Assembly: GCA_002320035.1 (NCBI GenBank)
Contig: DCJL01000041.1
Coordinates: 1 to 54,943, forward strand
Source: Clostridiales bacterium UBA1701
Lineage (GTDB): Bacteria; Bacillota; Clostridia; Oscillospirales; Oscillospiraceae
Reading direction: 5' to 3'
Length of the DNA stretch: 54,943 bases
This document shows, piece by piece, positions 1-7,376 of the stretch (the stretch's first letter is position 1; the number at the start of each line of letters is the position of its first letter). A program made the position numbers and the translations under genes. The notes under the pieces were generated by a model that saw only the letters and a program-made list of their open reading frames with translations, ran no database searches and was not told the origin of the DNA.

Positions 1-2
1 AT

Positions 3-32
3 GCCCGCCAGAAGGGCATGGCCAGGAAGTAA
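3..32 (+). CDS. Possible 3' end of an upstream gene (partial)
   Basis: The frame starting at base 3 reads a short basic tail (ARQKGMARK) and stops at a TAA at 30-32. A strong terminator hairpin begins 18 bases later, as expected at the end of a gene lying mostly outside the window. Only ten codons are visible, so the product cannot be named and chance cannot be excluded. Confidence 0.3.
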   Translation, partial: ARQKGMARK

Positions 33-50
33 TCGCTCTGCAAATGAAAA

Positions 51-86
51 CAGCGCTCCGGACAGAATGACCGGAGCGCTGTTTTT
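51..86 (+). terminator. Intrinsic terminator upstream of brnQ
   Basis: An 11-bp perfect stem (CAGCGCTCCGG with CCGGAGCGCTG) closes a 9-base loop and is followed by five T residues. It probably ends the transcript of the gene that lies before the window. Confidence 0.85.
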
Positions 87-100
87 CATCAAAAGCCCTC

Positions 101-129
101 TTTTCAAAGAAGGATATAAAGGCTATAAT
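101..129 (+). promoter_or_regulatory. Candidate sigma-A promoter of brnQ
   Basis: A perfect -10 box TATAAT lies at 124-129. The -35 position 17 bases upstream holds only a weak TTTTCA (101-106). The transcript leader contains a GC palindrome (GCCCGCC-GG-GGCGGGC, 152-167) just before the ribosome-binding site, which could modulate translation. Visual call only. Confidence 0.5.
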
Positions 130-191
130 CAAAGCCGAGATAAAAAGCCCGGCCCGCCGGGGCGGGCGGAAAAGAAAAGGGACTGTGTTAT

Positions 192-1541
192 ATGGAAAGA
201 AAACTGACTGCCAGAGAGTATGTTTTCCTGGCCTCCATGCTGTTTGGAATGTTTTTCGGCGCGGGGAACCTGATTTTCCCCGTGCTCATGGGCCAGACCG
301 CCGGGGCGGAGATGTGGCCTGCCGTGGCGGGCTTCTGCCTGACGGGGGTGGGCCTGCCGCTTCTGAGCATAGCCGCCATGGGCATCTCAAAAAGCGAGGG
401 GCTTTTTGAGATGGGCAAATTCGTAGGCAAGGGATACAGCTATTTTTTTACCTGCCTGCTGTACCTGTCCATAGGCCCCCTCTTTGCGATCCCGCGCACC
501 GCCACCGTTTCCTTCACCGTGGGCGTCCAGCCGCTGCTGCCGGAGAGCGCCCGCTCCTTGGGCCTGGCGCTGTTTTCGGCCCTGTTTTTTGCCGCTGCTC
601 TGTATTTTTCCCTGCGCCCCTCGGGGATTATGACCTGGATAGGCAAGATATTGAACCCCCTTTTTCTTCTGCTGCTGGGCGTGCTTACCGTTACGGCGCT
701 TCTCAATCCCATGGGCGCCGTCGGCGCCTCCCCGGCCCAGGGAAGCTATGCGGATATGAGCTTTTTTCAGGGCTTTCTGGACGGATATAACACTGTGGAC
801 GCGCTGGCGGCTCTGGCCTTCGGCATTATCCTCATAAACGCCATCCGCGGTCTTGGCGTCACGGAGCCCAGAGCGATTTCCGCCAGCACCATCAAGGCCG
901 GCCTTTTCAGCTGTCTGCTCATGGCCGCCATTTACTGCGTGCTCACCGTGGTAGGGGCCCAGTCCAGAAGTGTCCTGGGCGTCTGCGCCGACGGGGGCGA
1001 GGCCCTGTATCTCATCGGCCTGCACTATTTCGGCTGGGGCGGCGCCCTGCTCCTTGGCGCCACCATCACCCTGGCCTGCCTGAAAACCGCCATCGGCCTC
1101 ATCACCGCCTGCGCTGCCACCTTTTCCGAGCTTTTCCCTAAATCCCTGAGCTACCGGGCCTATACGGTGCTTTTCAGCGTTTTTGCCTTCGCAATCTCCA
1201 ACGTGGGCCTGAGCAGCATAATTAAGCTCTCTCAGCCGGTGCTGATGTTTCTCTATCCGCTGACCATCACCCTGGTGCTGCTCTGCCTTGTGGGGGCCTG
1301 GTTCGGCTATGACAGGCGGGTGTTCATAGCCGTCACGGTGCCCACCGCCGCCGCGGGTCTGCTGGATTTTATAAAATATCTGCCTGCGGAGCTGAAAAGC
1401 GCTGTGCATGCCGATGTGATCCTCGCTCCCGCCGCGGAGATCTTACCCTTTTTTAAGATCGGCATGGGCTGGGTCATCCCCGCTCTGGCCGGCCTTGCCC
1501 TGGGTCTGATCCTTCGGTTCACCGCCCGGAAGCCAGCCTGA
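192..1541 (+). CDS. brnQ: Branched-chain amino acid transport system II carrier protein (BrnQ)
   Basis: A 449-residue polytopic membrane protein of the BrnQ/LIVCS family, which imports leucine, isoleucine and valine with Na+ or H+. The N-terminal signature FFGAGNLIFP (about residues 21-30) and a run of about twelve hydrophobic segments match the family, and the length is typical. The ATG at 192 is preceded by an AAAAGGGA ribosome-binding site. The gene is monocistronic, between terminators at 51-86 and 1558-1591. Next to two NSS symporter genes it makes this end of the window an amino-acid uptake region. The family call is secure; the exact amino acid and coupling ion are not visible. Confidence 0.93.
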   Translation: MERKLTAREYVFLASMLFGMFFGAGNLIFPVLMGQTAGAEMWPAVAGFCLTGVGLPLLSIAAMGISKSEGLFEMGKFVGKGYSYFFTCLLYLSIGPLFAIPRTATVSFTVGVQPLLPESARSLGLALFSALFFAAALYFSLRPSGIMTWIGKILNPLFLLLLGVLTVTALLNPMGAVGASPAQGSYADMSFFQGFLDGYNTVDALAALAFGIILINAIRGLGVTEPRAISASTIKAGLFSCLLMAAIYCVLTVVGAQSRSVLGVCADGGEALYLIGLHYFGWGGALLLGATITLACLKTAIGLITACAATFSELFPKSLSYRAYTVLFSVFAFAISNVGLSSIIKLSQPVLMFLYPLTITLVLLCLVGAWFGYDRRVFIAVTVPTAAAGLLDFIKYLPAELKSAVHADVILAPAAEILPFFKIGMGWVIPALAGLALGLILRFTARKPA

Positions 1542-1557
1542 TTTAAAAAGCCGCAAA

Positions 1558-1591
1558 AAATCTCCTGTCCACTTGAGCGGACAGGAGATTT
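1558..1591. terminator. Terminator after brnQ
   Basis: The arms AAATCTCCTGTCC and GGACAGGAGATTT form a 13-bp perfect stem with an 8-base loop. A/T runs on both sides let it act in either direction. It closes brnQ and could stop read-through from the minus-strand transporter gene. Confidence 0.85.
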
Positions 1592-1645
1592 CCGTTTGTC
1601 AAAAAGCCCATGCCGGACTTTTTTGGCTGCGCTTTCCGCCGGGCA

Positions 1646-1800
1646 TTTTGACGCAGTCAAAACGCCGCTTCGCGCAAGCGGCTTGTTTTCAAGCCTTTTG
1701 ACGGCAGATTATTCAATTTGAAGCGGGCCTTTTCTCGCTGCGGCTCGGTCACGGCGTGGCTCCCTTGTTTTTTGCTTTGGCAGGCGTTTTTCGACAGTTG
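1646..1800. repeat. Intergenic repeat-rich segment, copy 1 of a dispersed repeat
   Basis: This gene-free stretch holds a perfect TTTTGAC-GCA-GTCAAAA palindrome (1646-1662) and a GCCGCTT-CGCGC-AAGCGGC hairpin followed by TTGTTTTC (1664-1690). From 1717 to 1800 it resembles 50836-50961 near the other end of the window. The shared core is the 33 bases around 1723-1755, plus a second similar block ending in GACAGT. No coding frame was recognised. Confidence 0.65.
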
Positions 1801-1803
1801 CTT

Positions 1804-3159
1804 TTATAAAAGCCCCTGAATAAGGATGATCAGAATCAGCGGGGGCAGGGCAAACCGGAAGAAGTACTTGAATTTGGGGGAGAGCTTCAGACCCTCGCCC
1901 CTGTTGGCCTCAGCCAGATAATGGTCGAAGCCCCAGCCCCATTTGGTCACGCAGAACAGCAGGTATATGAGCGAACCCAAAGGCAGCAGCAGGTTGCTCA
2001 CCAGAAAGTCCTCGCTGTCCAGCACATCCCGGCCGCCGATCAGGCTCAGCTCGCTCCAGATGTTGTAGCCCAGCACACAGGGGATGCTGGCAATAAGGAT
2101 AAAAGCACAGTTGATCAAAACTGCTTTTTTCCGGCTCCAGCCGAAATTGTCAATGCAGCAGGCCAGCAGATTTTCAAACACGGCGATGACCGTGGAAAAG
2201 CTGGCGAACGTCATGAACAGGAAGAACAGAGCGCCCCAGACCCGGCCGCCGGACATATTCACGAAGATGTTGGGGAGGGTCACAAAAATAAGGGAGGGGC
2301 CTGAGTCCGGCTGAACGCCAAAGGAGAAGCAGGCGGGGAAGATGATAAGCCCCGCGGTAACGGCAACGAAGGTGTCCATGGCGCAGATGCGCACGGCCTC
2401 GCCGCCCAGGCTGTGCCTGTCGGACATGTAGCTGCCGAAAATCTCCATGGCGCCGATGCCCAGGCTCAAAGTAAAAAAAGACTGGTTCATGGCCGCAGTG
2501 ATGACCTTGCCCAGACCTACCTGCCTGACTTTTTCAAAGTCTGGCAGCAGATAGAAAGCCACACCCTCTCCCGCGCCGGGGAGAGTAAAGCTGTGCCCGG
2601 CCAGAATGACCATCAGCACCATCAGGGCGCTCATCATTACGGTGGTAATACGCTCCAGGCCCTTCTGCAGGCCGAAGCTGCACACCGCGAAGCCCGCCAA
2701 CACCGTCACCGCCATCCACAGGCCCATCTCGCCGGGGGCGGAAAGCATGGCGGGAAAGGCGCTGCCCACGGCCTCGGCGCTCATGCCCGGGCTGAAGCTG
2801 CCGCTCAGGAACTTGACAAAATAATCCAGCATCCAGCCGGATACCGTGGTGTAGTACATCATCAGCAGGCAGCAGCCCGCCACGCAGAACCAGCCGTGGA
2901 TATGCCATTTTGCGCCGGGCCTTTCGAGGGCTTTGTAGCCCAGCACCGCGCTCTTGCGGCTGGCCCGGCCAACGGCCAGCTCCATGGTCAGCACCGGCAC
3001 TCCCATGCAAAGCAGAAACAGCAGATAAAACAGCACAAACACACCGCCGCCGTTTTCGCCCACTACATAGGGAAACTTCCAAACGTTGCCTATCCCGATG
3101 GCGCAGCCGGCGCTTACCAGCAGAAAGCCGATGCGGGAACGGAAATTCTCTCTTTTCAT
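1804..3159 (-). CDS. Sodium-dependent transporter, neurotransmitter:sodium symporter (NSS) family
   Basis: A 451-residue, roughly 11-12 TM transporter of the NSS (SNF) family; bacterial members import amino acids with Na+. TM1 reads GFLLVSAGCAIGIGNVWKFPY, with the unwound Na+/substrate site and a Lys before FPY where LeuT has its gate Arg. The frame stays open upstream to 3942, but the start is placed at 3159: GAGAGGG sits just before that ATG and the NSS N-terminus (MKRENFRSRIGF) begins there. It is divergent from the LysR gene at 3295, which probably regulates it. The substrate is unknown; a hydrophobic or aromatic amino acid is likely from family precedent. Confidence 0.9.
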   Translation of the reverse strand: MKRENFRSRIGFLLVSAGCAIGIGNVWKFPYVVGENGGGVFVLFYLLFLLCMGVPVLTMELAVGRASRKSAVLGYKALERPGAKWHIHGWFCVAGCCLLMMYYTTVSGWMLDYFVKFLSGSFSPGMSAEAVGSAFPAMLSAPGEMGLWMAVTVLAGFAVCSFGLQKGLERITTVMMSALMVLMVILAGHSFTLPGAGEGVAFYLLPDFEKVRQVGLGKVITAAMNQSFFTLSLGIGAMEIFGSYMSDRHSLGGEAVRICAMDTFVAVTAGLIIFPACFSFGVQPDSGPSLIFVTLPNIFVNMSGGRVWGALFFLFMTFASFSTVIAVFENLLACCIDNFGWSRKKAVLINCAFILIASIPCVLGYNIWSELSLIGGRDVLDSEDFLVSNLLLPLGSLIYLLFCVTKWGWGFDHYLAEANRGEGLKLSPKFKYFFRFALPPLILIILIQGLL

Positions 3160-3182
3160 TTCTATCCCTCTCAAAGAATTTA

Positions 3183-3262
3183 ATAAGTTATTCCTTATAA
3201 TAACGGCTTCTGCTGCCGATTGCAAATACAGTATTTCCATGTTAAAATAAGCAAAACTTATT
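3183..3262. promoter_or_regulatory. LysR-type operator candidates between divergent NSS and LysR genes
   Basis: Two inverted repeats with the same half-site occur in the 135-bp divergent gap: ATAAG-N6-CTTAT at 3183-3198 and AATAAG-CAAAA-CTTATT at 3246-3262. The second contains TAAG-N5-CTTA, an exact T-N11-A LysR box with dyad symmetry. Two sites sharing a half-site fit a recognition and an activation site for the adjacent regulator. The assignment is inferred from position and symmetry. Confidence 0.55.
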
Positions 3263-3294
3263 ATGTGCTGCCCGGTCGGCGGGAGGAAGAAAAA

Positions 3295-4200
3295 ATGAAC
3301 ATAAACCAGCTCAGATACTTTGTGGCAGCGGCCGAGAGCCGGAGCTTCACCGGCGCCGCCGCCCGGTATTATATATCCCAGACCGCGGTCACCCAGCAGA
3401 TCCGCGCCCTTGAGGAGACGGTGGGAGTGCCGCTTTTTGACCGGGCAAGCCGCCCCATAAAACTGACTCCCGCCGGGAACGCATTCCTCACCGACGCCCG
3501 GGCCATACTTGAGCGCATGAATCGGGCCATGGACCGGGTGCAGGAGGCCTCGGTGGGCTTTGTGGGCAGCCTGCGGGTGGGGTATACCAAGGGCTATGAG
3601 CGCAGCGACCTGTCCCGGAGCCTCAGAGATTTTCACCGGGACTATCCCAATGTTCTCATTTCCTGCCATCGCAGCGATACGGATTCCCTGGCCGCGGGTC
3701 TTCTGCGCGGAGAGTATGACATTATATTTACCTGGGACAGCACCGAGCTTGCCAAAGACAGGGATACGGTCTGCCGCCTTGTGGAGAAAAGCCCGCTTAT
3801 GGTGGCCCTTTACGCCAGCCATCCCTTCTCCCACCGTACCCAGCTTCGCCGCAGCGAGCTGAGGGGAGAAAATATCCTGTATATGAGTCCCTCCCTCACC
3901 GGGGAGTCCGCCGGGGACCAGCACTTTTTCGACCTCTATCACAGCGCCGGCTACCAGCCCAACATCCTCTACCGCTCCAACGACGCGGAGAGCATTTTGA
4001 TGATGGTGGCGGCGGGGGAGGGCATATCCCTGCTGCCCGCCTATGTGACCACCAAGCTGGATAACGCCGAAGGCCTTGTCTTTGTGCCCCTTGTGGGGAA
4101 AGAGGAGACCGTGGAGATCATTGCAGCCTGGCTCCGGGACGGGAAAAATCCGGTGCGCCGCCGCTTTACGGACTTCCTCTGGAAAGAGGCGGACTGCTAA
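3295..4200 (+). CDS. LysR family transcriptional regulator (divergent from NSS transporter)
   Basis: A 301-residue LysR-type regulator. The N-terminal winged helix-turn-helix (MNINQLRYFVAAAESRSF, then GAAARYYISQTAVTQQIRAL) is canonical, followed by a type 2 periplasmic-binding-like effector domain from about residue 90. The frame is open from 3220, but the ATG at 3295 follows GGGAGGAAG and gives the standard LysR N-terminus. It is transcribed away from the NSS gene at 1804-3159, the usual layout of a LysR protein and its target. The effector is probably the transported amino acid or a derivative (inference). Confidence 0.92.
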   Translation: MNINQLRYFVAAAESRSFTGAAARYYISQTAVTQQIRALEETVGVPLFDRASRPIKLTPAGNAFLTDARAILERMNRAMDRVQEASVGFVGSLRVGYTKGYERSDLSRSLRDFHRDYPNVLISCHRSDTDSLAAGLLRGEYDIIFTWDSTELAKDRDTVCRLVEKSPLMVALYASHPFSHRTQLRRSELRGENILYMSPSLTGESAGDQHFFDLYHSAGYQPNILYRSNDAESILMMVAAGEGISLLPAYVTTKLDNAEGLVFVPLVGKEETVEIIAAWLRDGKNPVRRRFTDFLWKEADC

Positions 4201-4214
4201 AACCCTGCAAAGAA

Positions 4215-4245
4215 CCGCCCTCCAGCCATACAGGCCGGAGGGCGG
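4215..4245. terminator. Hairpin between convergent LysR genes
   Basis: CCGCCCTCC pairs with GGAGGGCGG across a 13-base loop in the 56-bp gap between the two convergent LysR genes. Neither side has a good T-run, so termination may be weak or factor-assisted. Confidence 0.5.
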
Positions 4246-4256
4246 GAGTATTCATT

Positions 4257-5174
4257 TTACATGCTCTTTTTCTCTTTTTCCCGTTCGCCGCGGTACATGC
4301 GGTTTATCACCGTGTGGGCGCATTTTACGAAGCGCTTTATGTTCTTGTCGTTCTGCCGCCGCTCGCTCATGATGATGCCGAGCGCGCGCCAGGCGGGCGG
4401 GCTCAGCGGAGCGACGCGCACCGAGTTGTTCATATCCTGCATCACAAGCTCTGACAGGATGCTCACGCCAAGCCCATGCTCCACCATGGAGACGATCGCC
4501 GCGTCATCCAGATTTGTGTAGCGGACCCGGGGGCTCACCTTTTCCCCGCCCATGCTGAACACAGGGTTAATGTCCAGGTCAAAGCAGGCGGAAGGCATGA
4601 GAAATTCCTTATCCGTAAAATCCTTCACCGGAAAGGCGGGGCTTTCCAGCGGATAATTCCCCGGCAGCACGGCCACCAGCGCGTCATCCCGCAGGGGAAC
4701 CCAACTGAGACCCTGGCAGAGGGACTCCTGGAAGCTCACAATGGCGCAGTCCATCTTGTCGTTTTTGATGCTGTCGTATATCTCCATGATCCCGCCTACG
4801 TCCATGGCGACTTCTGTGTCCGGGCAGGTGTGCCGGAATTCCGCCAGCACCGCAGGCAGCCACTGGCGGGCGACGCTGGTGTAAGCTCCCAGGCGCAAGG
4901 TAGAAAAATTTCTCTGCCGCAGCCGCTCCGCCCACTCCTCCAGCGCAGAGGCGGCGGCGGCAAGGGCGCGCATCTGCGGCAGCAGCTCCTGCCCGGCGGG
5001 GGACAGGTGCACCCCGTTCTTGCTCCGCACCAGCAGGTTGAGACCCAGTTCATCCTCCAGGGCGTTCATCATATGGGTCAGGCCGGACTGCGTGTAGCCC
5101 AGCTCAGCGGCAGCGGCCGTGAGGCTGCCCCGGTCAATGGAGACCAGCAGCGCGTTTATTTTCTTGGCGTCCAT
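4257..5174 (-). CDS. LysR family transcriptional regulator (divergent from second NSS transporter)
   Basis: A 305-residue LysR-type regulator. Its N-terminal helix-turn-helix (MDAKKINALLVSIDRGSL, AAAAELGYTQSGLTHMMNAL) and a substrate-binding-like C-terminal domain are complete. It ends in a charged tail (RGEREKEKKSM). It is divergent from the NSS gene at 5475, mirroring the 1804/3295 pair. The two LysR proteins differ clearly in their HTH segments, so they are not a recent duplication. Target control of the adjacent transporter is inferred from layout. Confidence 0.92.
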   Translation of the reverse strand: MDAKKINALLVSIDRGSLTAAAAELGYTQSGLTHMMNALEDELGLNLLVRSKNGVHLSPAGQELLPQMRALAAAASALEEWAERLRQRNFSTLRLGAYTSVARQWLPAVLAEFRHTCPDTEVAMDVGGIMEIYDSIKNDKMDCAIVSFQESLCQGLSWVPLRDDALVAVLPGNYPLESPAFPVKDFTDKEFLMPSACFDLDINPVFSMGGEKVSPRVRYTNLDDAAIVSMVEHGLGVSILSELVMQDMNNSVRVAPLSPPAWRALGIIMSERRQNDKNIKRFVKCAHTVINRMYRGEREKEKKSM

Positions 5175-5215
5175 ATTGTTAAATATTTCCCTTTCTTATA
5201 ATTCACCGGGTATCC

Positions 5216-5230
5216 ATTACAGAATCTAAT
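5216..5230. promoter_or_regulatory. Candidate LysR box upstream of second NSS gene
   Basis: ATTA-N7-TAAT at 5216-5230 fits a T-N11-A dyad in the 300-bp divergent region between the LysR gene (start 5174) and the NSS gene (start 5475). The site is AT-rich and could be chance; placement is its main support. Confidence 0.35.
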
Positions 5231-5390
5231 TACATACATGATAATGCGGAGTTTGGTAAAATGCAAGTGCAATGTTATAATAAATTCAAGAAATCGCCAG
5301 ATTTACAAGAGCAAGATGTTCTTATGGGCAGGAAAAAGCCGTCCGAAGCGCTTCCCGCTGCCGTGAGCGGAGTAGACGGAGCTCCGCCGG

Positions 5391-5427
5391 CGGCGCTCCC
5401 GGCAGGCATCGGGGCTTTTGTTTTTTT
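5391..5427 (+). terminator. Possible leader terminator/attenuator before second NSS gene
   Basis: The GC-rich leader contains several strong hairpins. The last pairs GCTCC (about 5394-5398) with GGGGC (about 5411-5415), and is followed by TTTTGTTTTTTT about 48 bases before the NSS start codon. This resembles an intrinsic terminator inside a 5' leader and might attenuate transporter expression. The stem is short and the call is tentative. Confidence 0.3.
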
Positions 5428-5474
5428 CGGCGGTTAGGGGAAAATGGAAGAAAAATTTTTTAAAGGAGAGTATT

Positions 5475-7040
5475 ATGGAAAATGAACGCAGTTCCTGGGG
5501 CAGCAATGTAGGTTTTCTGCTGGCTGCCATCGGCTCCGCCGTGGGTCTCGGCAATATTTGGGGCTTTCCGTACAAGATGGGCAAAAGCGGAGGCTTCACC
5601 TTCCTGATCATTTACATCCTTCTGGCGGTTTTTGTCGGCATGGTCATTATGGTCAGCGAGCTGGCTCTGGGCCGCAAGACCGGTAAGGGCGTTGTGGGCG
5701 CGTATCAGGCGGTTTCAAGAAAATTCAAATGGATAGGCTGGCTGGGCATCATCGCTCCTTTCCTTATCATGAGTTTTTACTCCGTCCTGGGAGGCTACTG
5801 TATCCAGTACATGTCCCTGAACCTGGCCGAGCTCAGCTTCGGGCTCAGCGGCATCTTCGGCAACGCCATTACCGGCGGCGCCACTTTCGGCGCCATGCTG
5901 ACAAACCCCTTTGGCTGCTTCGTGTTTACCCTACTGTTTATGGTCATCTGCATGCTGATTGTTCAGGGCGGCGTTGACAGCGGTATCGAGAAGTTCAACA
6001 AGGTGGGGATGCCCGCCCTGTTTGTGATGCTGGTCATCGTTATCATCCGCGCTGTCACGCTGCCTGGCGCAGTCGAGGGCCTGAAGTTCATGTTCGTCCC
6101 CGGCTACGCTGTGAAAGCAGGCTTCATTGAGGAGGCCCCCGGTATCATCTCCGTGCTGGCCACCGCCGGCGGACAGATGTTCTTCTCTCTTTCCCTGGCC
6201 ATGGGCGCCATGGTTACCTACGGCTCCTACCTGAGCAAAAAGGAAAATCTTGTAAAGAACTCCGCGGTCATCGTGGTTTCCGATACGATTGTGGCTCTGA
6301 TGGCCGGCCTCGCCGTCATCCCCGCCGCCGTTGCCAATGGTCTGGCCAGCGGTCTTCAGCCCAGCGAAATCGCTCTGGGCGGCCCGAAGCTCCTTTTTGT
6401 CACCCTGCAGGATGTTTTCTCCAACATGGGCGCCGCAGGCCCCCTGTTCGGCGTCATCTTCTACCTGCTGGTCCTGCTTGCCGCCATCTCCTCCGCCATC
6501 TCCCTGATGGAAGTCGTTGCGGCGTACTTCCTGGATAAGGCAGCTGAAAAGGGCAAGGTGGGCAACCGCAAGAAGGTGGTCCTCTGGGTCTCCGTCGCCA
6601 TCACTCTCGAAGCGCTGCTGGTCGCCGTTGACGGCCTGGGTTCCAACGGCATCTGGGTTCCCTTCCAGAAGTATGGCATCGCCATGTGGAACGACTGCTG
6701 GCTTGACTTTATGGATTGCTGGTCCGAGGGCATCGCCATGCCTCTGGGCGCCATGCTCATGGGCCTTATGGTCGGCGGCGAGCTGAAGCCCAAGTTCATT
6801 CTGGACGAAGTTCACAACGGCGAGAAGTCCGGCTTCTTCGACACTTTCTATAAAATCTGCATCACTGTGGTGGCTCCCGTGGTCATGGCTTTTGTTCTGG
6901 CCGGCCAGATGATCGACTTCTTTGCCACCGCTGATACCAAGGCCGTCGTTGCCCCTGTGTGCTATGGCGTTTCCGCCGTGCTGCTCGTGATCTTTGCCAT
7001 CGTTGCCTACACCGGAAAGAAGGACAAAGTCCAGCAGTAA
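5475..7040 (+). CDS. Sodium-dependent transporter, NSS family (WGFPY subgroup)
   Basis: A 521-residue NSS/SNF family transporter with 11-12 hydrophobic segments, predicted to import an amino acid with Na+. TM1 reads FLLAAIGSAVGLGNIWGFPY: the conserved gate Arg/Lys before FPY is a Gly. The ATG at 5475 follows AAAGGAGAG; a 19-codon upstream extension is rejected because it lacks a ribosome-binding site and is not family-like. It is divergent from the LysR gene at 4257-5174 and ends at a terminator at 7094-7124. Its length exceeds the 451-residue NSS at 1804, with longer loops in the second half. Confidence 0.9.
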   Translation: MENERSSWGSNVGFLLAAIGSAVGLGNIWGFPYKMGKSGGFTFLIIYILLAVFVGMVIMVSELALGRKTGKGVVGAYQAVSRKFKWIGWLGIIAPFLIMSFYSVLGGYCIQYMSLNLAELSFGLSGIFGNAITGGATFGAMLTNPFGCFVFTLLFMVICMLIVQGGVDSGIEKFNKVGMPALFVMLVIVIIRAVTLPGAVEGLKFMFVPGYAVKAGFIEEAPGIISVLATAGGQMFFSLSLAMGAMVTYGSYLSKKENLVKNSAVIVVSDTIVALMAGLAVIPAAVANGLASGLQPSEIALGGPKLLFVTLQDVFSNMGAAGPLFGVIFYLLVLLAAISSAISLMEVVAAYFLDKAAEKGKVGNRKKVVLWVSVAITLEALLVAVDGLGSNGIWVPFQKYGIAMWNDCWLDFMDCWSEGIAMPLGAMLMGLMVGGELKPKFILDEVHNGEKSGFFDTFYKICITVVAPVVMAFVLAGQMIDFFATADTKAVVAPVCYGVSAVLLVIFAIVAYTGKKDKVQQ

Positions 7041-7093
7041 GGCTTTGGCCCCGCCCCAAGGCGCGGGCAAAGAGAAACATAAAGAAAACCGAA

Positions 7094-7124
7094 GGCTCCT
7101 GCTCGGAACGGGCGGGAGCCTTTT
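7094..7124 (+). terminator. Intrinsic terminator after second NSS gene
   Basis: GGCTCCTGC pairs with GCGGGAGCC (one G-U pair) across a short loop, followed by TTTT. It lies 53 bases after the transporter stop codon. Confidence 0.8.
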
Positions 7125-7376
7125 GCTGTTCCTGAAATCCCTGTCATTCTGAGGGGCGGCCGAAGACAGGGGCACACAGATCAGGATCATCTGTTATAAA
7201 AAGCGTTAAGATTTTTACTTTTCTTGAATAATAAGGCCGGGAGAAGTATAATTAAAAAAGATTTTTCGTTGGTAAATCAATAGATTGAGAAAATGATAAA
7301 AAAATATCTTGCACATATATAAGCTTAGGCTTATAATGTTGCATGATAATAAATTAACTATGGAGAAGGACTGCCG
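7125..7376 (+). other. Gene-free region between NSS terminator and hypF
   Basis: No coding frame is convincing here. The first part contains CCTGTCATTCTGAG and then GGCCGAAGACAGG, which can fold and resembles the TGTCATTCTGAG...CGAAGA intergenic repeats seen in many bacterial genomes. The second part is very AT-rich and holds the hypF promoter and its dyad (7309-7337). Confidence 0.5.
7309..7337 (+). promoter_or_regulatory. Sigma-A promoter of the hyp-hydrogenase operon with operator-like dyad
   Basis: TTGCAC (7309-7314), a 17-base spacer and a perfect TATAAT (7332-7337) form a near-consensus promoter 40 bases before hypF. Inside the spacer and overlapping the -10 is TATAAGC-TTAG-GCTTATA (7318-7335), a perfect 7-bp-arm inverted repeat. 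A protein bound there would block RNA polymerase, so repression is the simplest reading. No regulator gene for it is adjacent. Confidence 0.8.

Noticed and set aside
1..207. 68-codon ORF at the window start
   Set aside because: It runs through a terminator hairpin and the brnQ leader, and has no family similarity.
3160..3942. Upstream extension of the first NSS transporter through the LysR gene
   Set aside because: The extra 261 residues are antisense to the LysR gene and are not transporter-like. The ATG at 3159 has a good ribosome-binding site.
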